Of a DNA stretch of 64,000 bases, positions 60,157 through 64,000 are shown piece after piece. Source of the stretch: Belliella calami (GTDB lineage Bacteria > Bacteroidota > Bacteroidia > Cytophagales > Cyclobacteriaceae); assembly GCF_022549695.1 (NCBI RefSeq), contig NZ_JAKZGS010000011.1, forward strand, positions 62,001-126,000, read 5' to 3'. The position numbers were made by a program, and so were the translations under genes. The notes beneath the pieces were generated by a model that was not told where the DNA came from, did not search any database, and saw only the letters and a list, made by a program, of their open reading frames with translations. The number at the start of each line of letters is the position of its first letter. Within the stretch, counting starts at the first letter, position 1.

Positions 60157-61107
60157 GTGGAAAAAATAATCAGACTTCTTTCGATCAAGTTCACCCGTAA
60201 GGCTAAAAAACTGAGACATATCCATTTTGGAAATCCTGATCAAAACCTCTATGATGTGGGTAAGATTTTTATGGAGCAGATTAGAAAGGACGAAATTATT
60301 GAAAGAGCAGGATCCGTTGCATTTAGTTTTACTGTAGCGATGTTTCCATTGTTGCTATTTTTACTAAATGTAATTCCCTACATAGGTTATTTTTTTGAAA
60401 ATGTGACTACGCAGAATATTTTAAGATTTACAGAGGAGATTATGCCGGCTACTATTTATGCTGAAGCAGAATCTACTATTATGGATATAGTGAGTAAGCC
60501 AAGGCAGAGTTTGCTTTCTTTGGGTTTCTTTTTAGCACTTTTTTTGGCTACCAATGGAGTGATGTCTCTTATGAGTGCGTTTAATGCTGTGTATAGGACA
60601 AAAGAAAACAGGACATTCTTTCAGACAAGAATGATAGCTGTTGGTATTATAATGGTACTTGTATTGACTGTTTGTGGAGCTGTGGTAATTATGATTTTGG
60701 GCAGTAGTGTACTTTACAGCATATCAGAATGGGAAATTGTATCGAGTAATCTTTATTACTACTTACTTGCCTTTTTCAGGTTCTTTGTATTGCTTGCTGT
60801 TTTTATGATTGCTACGGCATACATATTTAGATTTGCACCTGCTGTTCATGATAAATGGAAATTTTTCTCAACAGGATCTACCACTGCTGGGCTGTTGATT
60901 ACAGCAGGATTTTATTTGTTTTCTTACTACCTGAATAATTTTGCTACTTATAATAAGCTCTATGGCTCCATTGGGACAATGCTGGCTGTGATGTTATGGT
61001 TGTTTATCACTTCTTTGATCATATTGGTTTGCTTTGAGATCAATGTGTCTTTAGACAAAGCTGCCAAGAAAAAAATGGTGACAAGGGCGCTAGAGAATAC
61101 TTTGTGA
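60157..61107 (+). CDS. YihY/UPF0761 family inner-membrane protein
   Basis: This 316-residue membrane protein starts with GTG at 60157, 9 bases after the thioesterase stop. It has the YihY/BrkB family pattern: GSVAFSFTVAMFPLLLFLLN (about 53-72), a long loop, then helices near 108-135, 150-180, 190-225 and 245-295. The conserved YNKLYGSIGTMLAVMLWLFITS segment is complete. Old RNase BN annotations of this family are wrong. The function is unknown, though some members act in envelope stress. The last part, KKKMVTRALENTL, is cytoplasmic. Confidence 0.86.
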   Translation: MEKIIRLLSIKFTRKAKKLRHIHFGNPDQNLYDVGKIFMEQIRKDEIIERAGSVAFSFTVAMFPLLLFLLNVIPYIGYFFENVTTQNILRFTEEIMPATIYAEAESTIMDIVSKPRQSLLSLGFFLALFLATNGVMSLMSAFNAVYRTKENRTFFQTRMIAVGIIMVLVLTVCGAVVIMILGSSVLYSISEWEIVSSNLYYYLLAFFRFFVLLAVFMIATAYIFRFAPAVHDKWKFFSTGSTTAGLLITAGFYLFSYYLNNFATYNKLYGSIGTMLAVMLWLFITSLIILVCFEINVSLDKAAKKKMVTRALENTL

Positions 61108-61153
61108 GAAAGATACTAGATACTAGAACCGAGAGACGAGATAAGAGAAGGAT

Positions 61154-61244
61154 AAGCCTGAAAGGCTTTAACATTTGAATAGCCCTCGGTGAAACCGGGG
61201 GGATGAAAACACAATTGTAGCGTAACACGACCCTGAAAGGGTCG
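61154..61244. repeat. REP/BIME-like palindromic element, second copy
   Basis: Three hairpins fill 91 bases: AAGCCT-GAA-AGGCTT (61154-61168), CCCTCGGT-GAA-ACCGGGGG (61183-61201) and CGACCCT-GAA-AGGGTCG (61228-61244). The outer two share the core CCTGAAAGG with those at 12374 and 12445. The design palindrome - middle hairpin - palindrome is the same as at 12374-12461. GA-rich imperfect repeats flank it (61108-61150 and 61260-61295). The element lies in the 274-base gap between the convergent YihY and TPR genes, which shows nothing else. Confidence 0.7.
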
Positions 61245-61381
61245 AACATTGAGGTGTTGATAATTGAGGATTAAGAAGCGAGAGGCGAGAGGATGATAAA
61301 TCTACCTTCTGAATTTTAAGAACTCAATTACCTCCGTATACTCCAGGACGGTAGTTTTTATCCAATATCCATTATCTTTCC

Positions 61382-62170
61382 TCAACAGTCATCCATATTT
61401 AACCGAGCAATCTCACTACCTCTGTTTGCAGCTAAGGCAAGGTATCTGCAGGCACTGGGATCTTTGAGTAGTTTTTTGCAAAGACCTAATTGTGTCAGAG
61501 AGTTGACGTGGTCTGGATCCTTTTCTAGATAGGCTTCAAAATCCTCAATCGCCCACTTTACATAGCCAAATGACATTCGAGCCAATCCTCTATTGTATAA
61601 TGCCGTAAGGTTGTCAGGATCATACATCAGACACATGTTAAATGAACCTGCTGCTCCATCGGGGATGCCCATTTTTGACCGGGCTATCCCTTGGTAAAAA
61701 TATGTTTTGGAATCTCTTGGTTTTAGTTTTGCAGCAATTGAAAAAAACTCATCTGCGCTTTTGTAATTTTCATTCATCAAAAAAGATCTTGCCAAAAGAT
61801 AAACTATTTCAAAGTCATTTTCATCATGTTTAGCTGCAATCAATAGATTTTTTTGGGCATTTTCATAATCTTCTATTTTCCAATACAATTTTCCAATGCC
61901 GCCGTAAGCCTGTGCATAGTTCGGATCTATGCTAAGGATTCTTTTATAATCAGCCATTGCTTTTTGAAATTCTTCAAGTTCTTCATAAGCTCTTGCTCGA
62001 AGGTGTAGTGACTTGATATCTGTGACATTCATAAAAAGTGTAGAAGAGAATTCAGAAATAGCTTTTTCATATTCTCCATTTCTAAAATGGATTTCTCCTT
62101 CGGAAAAACTACCGAAACAAGAAGTTAGAGCAAAAAAGGCAAGAGCTAAATACTTGGTAATGTTTTTCAT
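61382..62170 (-). CDS. tetratricopeptide-repeat lipoprotein
   Basis: This 262-residue lipoprotein has a signal peptide with lipobox ALTSC (C18), then GSFSEGEIHFRNGEYEKAISEF and five to six TPR units (for example GKLYWKIEDYENAQKNLLIA, LLARSFLMNENYKSADEFFS and GIARSKMGIPDGAAGSFNMCL). TPRs are protein-binding helical pairs. It is convergent with the YihY gene and has no obvious operon partners. It is probably an envelope-attached periplasmic assembly or scaffold protein; partner unknown. Confidence 0.82.
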   Translation of the reverse strand: MKNITKYLALAFFALTSCFGSFSEGEIHFRNGEYEKAISEFSSTLFMNVTDIKSLHLRARAYEELEEFQKAMADYKRILSIDPNYAQAYGGIGKLYWKIEDYENAQKNLLIAAKHDENDFEIVYLLARSFLMNENYKSADEFFSIAAKLKPRDSKTYFYQGIARSKMGIPDGAAGSFNMCLMYDPDNLTALYNRGLARMSFGYVKWAIEDFEAYLEKDPDHVNSLTQLGLCKKLLKDPSACRYLALAANRGSEIARLNMDDC

Positions 62171-62299
62171 AGTAATGGAATTTTATCAAAACTAATAAAA
62201 TAGCTGATGAATAAAAAAATAATTCTGAATAATTATATGTCTATCCAATCCAGAATCCAAAGTGGTGTCGTATATGCAGTATACTAAAAACATTGAGCC

Positions 62300-62725
62300 A
62301 TGTTCAAAAAAATAATAATTGGATGTCTTGCCATTTTTGCAGCATTAGTTGTGACTTTGGCAGTTCATATCTATTTGGTGACGCAACCCAAAAATGATGG
62401 AAAACCAAATTTGACGATGAGTAGGATTGATTTTGTGAATCAGTTGGATTCGTTGGAAGCGATCAGCGTAAAAAATCACACCAGTAAATTGGATGGTGTA
62501 AGAGACGTCAGGATGAATGTGAAGTCCGGTCATATGGTTTGTTTATATGACAGAAATAAACAAGCTCCAAGTGATATTATAGAGTCAATTAGCAAAGATT
62601 TTTATTTGGAGGCAAGTCTTTACCAGCCCTCAGATGAAATGTTAGCTCAAAGTTGTCCAGCGATAAACAAAAGTTCACTTACCTACAAATTGGGGGCTTT
62701 TTTTCAAAGAACATTTGAAAATTAA
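62300..62725 (+). CDS. small membrane-anchored protein, HMA-like fold
   Basis: This 141-residue protein has an N-terminal membrane helix (about 4-28, KIIIGCLAIFAALVVTLAVHIYLV) and a soluble part of about 100 residues outside the cytoplasm. The segment LDGVRDVRMNVKSGHMVCLYDRNKQ with IIESISKDFYLEA resembles a ferredoxin-like heavy-metal-associated (HMA) fold, but the usual CxxC is missing; the only cysteines outside the anchor are in GHMVCLY and LAQSCPAI. It lies 17 bases before the globin-like lipoprotein gene, so the two probably form an operon. A role in metal or heme handling is possible, not shown. Confidence 0.6.
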   Translation: MFKKIIIGCLAIFAALVVTLAVHIYLVTQPKNDGKPNLTMSRIDFVNQLDSLEAISVKNHTSKLDGVRDVRMNVKSGHMVCLYDRNKQAPSDIIESISKDFYLEASLYQPSDEMLAQSCPAINKSSLTYKLGAFFQRTFEN

Positions 62726-62742
62726 ACTAAAACCAAATTTTA

Positions 62743-63825
62743 ATGATTATGAAAAAAGTAAATTACTGGTTAGCCAGTGCTTTGATTGGATCCATGGTTG
62801 CATTTTCGTCTTGTAAAGATGACAATGATCAACTCAGGATGATGGACGATTCGTTTTATGCAGTTCAATTGGGAGGTGAAACTCGTGTTTCAGATCCCGA
62901 TAACCCTGGACAAACGATCGAGCAAGGTTTTTTGAACCTTAGGACAGTTGTGACAAACACTGTATTGACAATAGCAACAAATGAAGGCGGTAAGTACGAT
63001 GCCTTGCAGCCTTACTTTAGTGTATTGTTGACTGAAGTTGGAAATGGACAAACCTCAGGATTTACGACTCTTGTAAGGGATTTTACAGAATTCTTGGCAG
63101 AGGCTACCGGTTCACAAAATTTCACCTATAGTGGTTTGGATATGGAAGCAGCACATGATCCAGTTCGAAACCCAAGGATGAACGGTAGAATCAACAATGC
63201 TGATTACGACTTATTCGTACAAGCTGTCGTAGAAGGAGCAGCACAAGCTAACATCACATCAAATGAGGTTTTAGGTCCAGTTGGTCAATTATTGGAATCT
63301 GTGAGGGAGCCAATCGTTCAGAGAGCTGATAATGAAGGTTTAGATCTTTATACTAGATTAGGTGGCAATGCCATGATCGATGTGTCTGGAGATAACGAAC
63401 CAGAGAGATTAGTAGAAGCTGGATATGCTCCATTGGAGGCAGTGGTTACCAGTACGGTAATGATCATTGCTGGAAACGAAGGAGGAAAATATAATGCGTT
63501 GCAACCTTATTTCTCTGTTTTGCTAGCCGAGGTAGGTGCAAATAATACTTCAGGATTTACAGCTTTGGTAACAGATTTCTCTGAATTTTTGGCTGAAGCT
63601 ATCGGATCTGTAAACATCGAATATTCAGGATTGAATATGGTAGATGCACACAATCCTGCTACAAATTCAAGAATGACTGGATTGGTTTCTGCAGCGGATT
63701 ATGATCTATTTATCGAAGCAGTGGTAGAAGGAGCAGTAGAAAACAATGTCCCTGAGAGCGTAATTGGAGAATTTGGTGCTTTGTTGACAAGCCCAGGTTT
63801 GAAAGATGCGATTGTGCAGAGGTAA
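62743..63825 (+). CDS. lipoprotein with two truncated-globin-like domains
   Basis: This 360-residue lipoprotein has lipobox FSSC (C24), followed by KDDND, the acidic pattern of surface-exposed Bacteroidota lipoproteins. The mature part is an internal duplication. Copy 1 (about 62-194) and copy 2 (about 230-360) share EGGKY-ALQPYFSVLL-EVG, FLAEA-GS, YSGL-M--AH and ADYDLF--AVVEGA. The pattern FLxxAxG...YxGxxMxxAH followed by a D-x-D/F helix is that of group 1 truncated hemoglobins, where this H is the proximal haem ligand: H138 and H303. LYTRLGG at 202-208 resembles the usual start of such globins. Distal B/E-helix residues are not clearly conserved. Haem binding is therefore an inference. Confidence 0.72.
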   Translation: MIMKKVNYWLASALIGSMVAFSSCKDDNDQLRMMDDSFYAVQLGGETRVSDPDNPGQTIEQGFLNLRTVVTNTVLTIATNEGGKYDALQPYFSVLLTEVGNGQTSGFTTLVRDFTEFLAEATGSQNFTYSGLDMEAAHDPVRNPRMNGRINNADYDLFVQAVVEGAAQANITSNEVLGPVGQLLESVREPIVQRADNEGLDLYTRLGGNAMIDVSGDNEPERLVEAGYAPLEAVVTSTVMIIAGNEGGKYNALQPYFSVLLAEVGANNTSGFTALVTDFSEFLAEAIGSVNIEYSGLNMVDAHNPATNSRMTGLVSAADYDLFIEAVVEGAVENNVPESVIGEFGALLTSPGLKDAIVQR

Positions 63826-63852
63826 ATTGATTTTAGATATCGATTTAATTTG

Positions 63853-63889
63853 AAAAAGACCAGCTTTGAGATAAGGCTGGTCTTTTTTT
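63853..63889 (+). terminator. terminator after the globin-like lipoprotein gene
   Basis: AAAAAGACCAGC (63853-63864) pairs with GCTGGTCTTTTT (63876-63887) around an 11-base loop, and the T-run continues to 63889. It lies 27 bases after the stop and closes the operon of 62300-63825. Confidence 0.9.
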
Positions 63890-63927
63890 AAATAGAAAAA
63901 AAATGGCAAATTAATATGGTCATGATA

Positions 63928-63999
63928 AAGCTCAAAAATTTTGTTTTCAAAGCTCAAAAATCCAAATAATTGAGCATATCTGTTAGTGTTTTTGAGCTT
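63928..63999. repeat. direct and inverted AAGCTCAAAAA repeats at the right edge
   Basis: AAGCTCAAAAA occurs at 63928-63938 and 63950-63960, and its complement TTTTTGAGCTT at 63989-63999. The three copies could form alternative hairpins upstream of a gene beyond the window. Their role is unknown. Confidence 0.45.
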
Positions 64000-64000
64000 A

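Noticed and set aside
1-64000. CRISPR arrays, prophage, insertion sequences or rRNA genes
   Set aside because: I read through the intergenic regions on both strands and found no regularly spaced direct repeats, no transposase or integrase genes and no rRNA-like segments.

Overview
The window comes from a low-GC Gram-negative bacterium of the phylum Bacteroidota, most likely order Cytophagales and close to Cyclobacteriaceae (Algoriphagus/Belliella type). The signs are TAnnTTTG-type -7 promoter elements, lipoproteins with acidic residues after the lipobox cysteine, a TonB-dependent receptor, Bacteroidota-specific families (DUF4924, WbqC-like, CtlX) and the order PorX tail - tsaE - ald at the left edge. 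No phage, insertion sequence, CRISPR array or rRNA was seen. The genus is an inference; the sequence does not decide it.

Layout. 1-1722: end of a PorX-like gene, tsaE, ald. 1719-7428: a signalling island with a divergent stand-alone receiver (minus) and a four-gene overlapping operon: a ThiF/E1-like adenylyltransferase of Rv1355c type, a GNAT-like acyltransferase, a 7TMR-DISM histidine kinase and a receiver-histidine kinase hybrid. 7578-12262: pyrophosphatase, porin, a membrane protein, AcpH-like hydrolase and an SF1 helicase. 12263-15886: repeat-rich gaps around a DUF4924 gene, a frameshifted lipoprotein gene and lepA. 15886-16983: folD and tRNA-Leu(GAG). 17077-23882 (minus): AAA ATPase, RNase HII, GH63-like glucosidase, glycosyltransferase and metallophosphoesterase. 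24278-26993 (minus): an NtrB/NtrC-like pair. 27203-33812: FKBP isomerase, LpxH, WG-repeat protein, hemA and a ComEA-like HhH protein. 34475-38638: ECF sigma factor, putative anti-sigma protein, two paralogous beta-barrels and a DUF4097 protein. 39008-46507: DASS transporter, flavin/2Fe-2S reductase, purB, SulP transporter and ctlX. 46530-53741 (minus): a surface locus made of a TonB receptor without SusD, a beta-helix lipoprotein, two paralogous beta-propellers and a leucine-rich-repeat lipoprotein. 54230-62170: clpC, WbqC-like protein, TsaC/Sua5, NUDIX, mltG, YbgC thioesterase, YihY and a TPR lipoprotein. 62300-63825: a small membrane-anchored HMA-like protein and a lipoprotein built of two truncated-globin-like domains.

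Three parts deserve attention. (1) The ThiF-GNAT-sensor kinase operon at 2439-7428 looks like an enzyme pair wired directly to a two-component circuit. Synthesis or modification of a small signal molecule is a reasonable hypothesis. (2) The lipoprotein at 62743-63825 has two globin-like repeats, each with a candidate proximal histidine (H138, H303), behind a CKDD surface-export-like signal. (3) The TonB receptor locus at 46530-53741 has an unusual set of partners and an internal terminator-like hairpin. Most remaining genes are ordinary housekeeping or envelope genes. REP-like palindromes (core CCTGAAAGG) lie in two convergent gaps.
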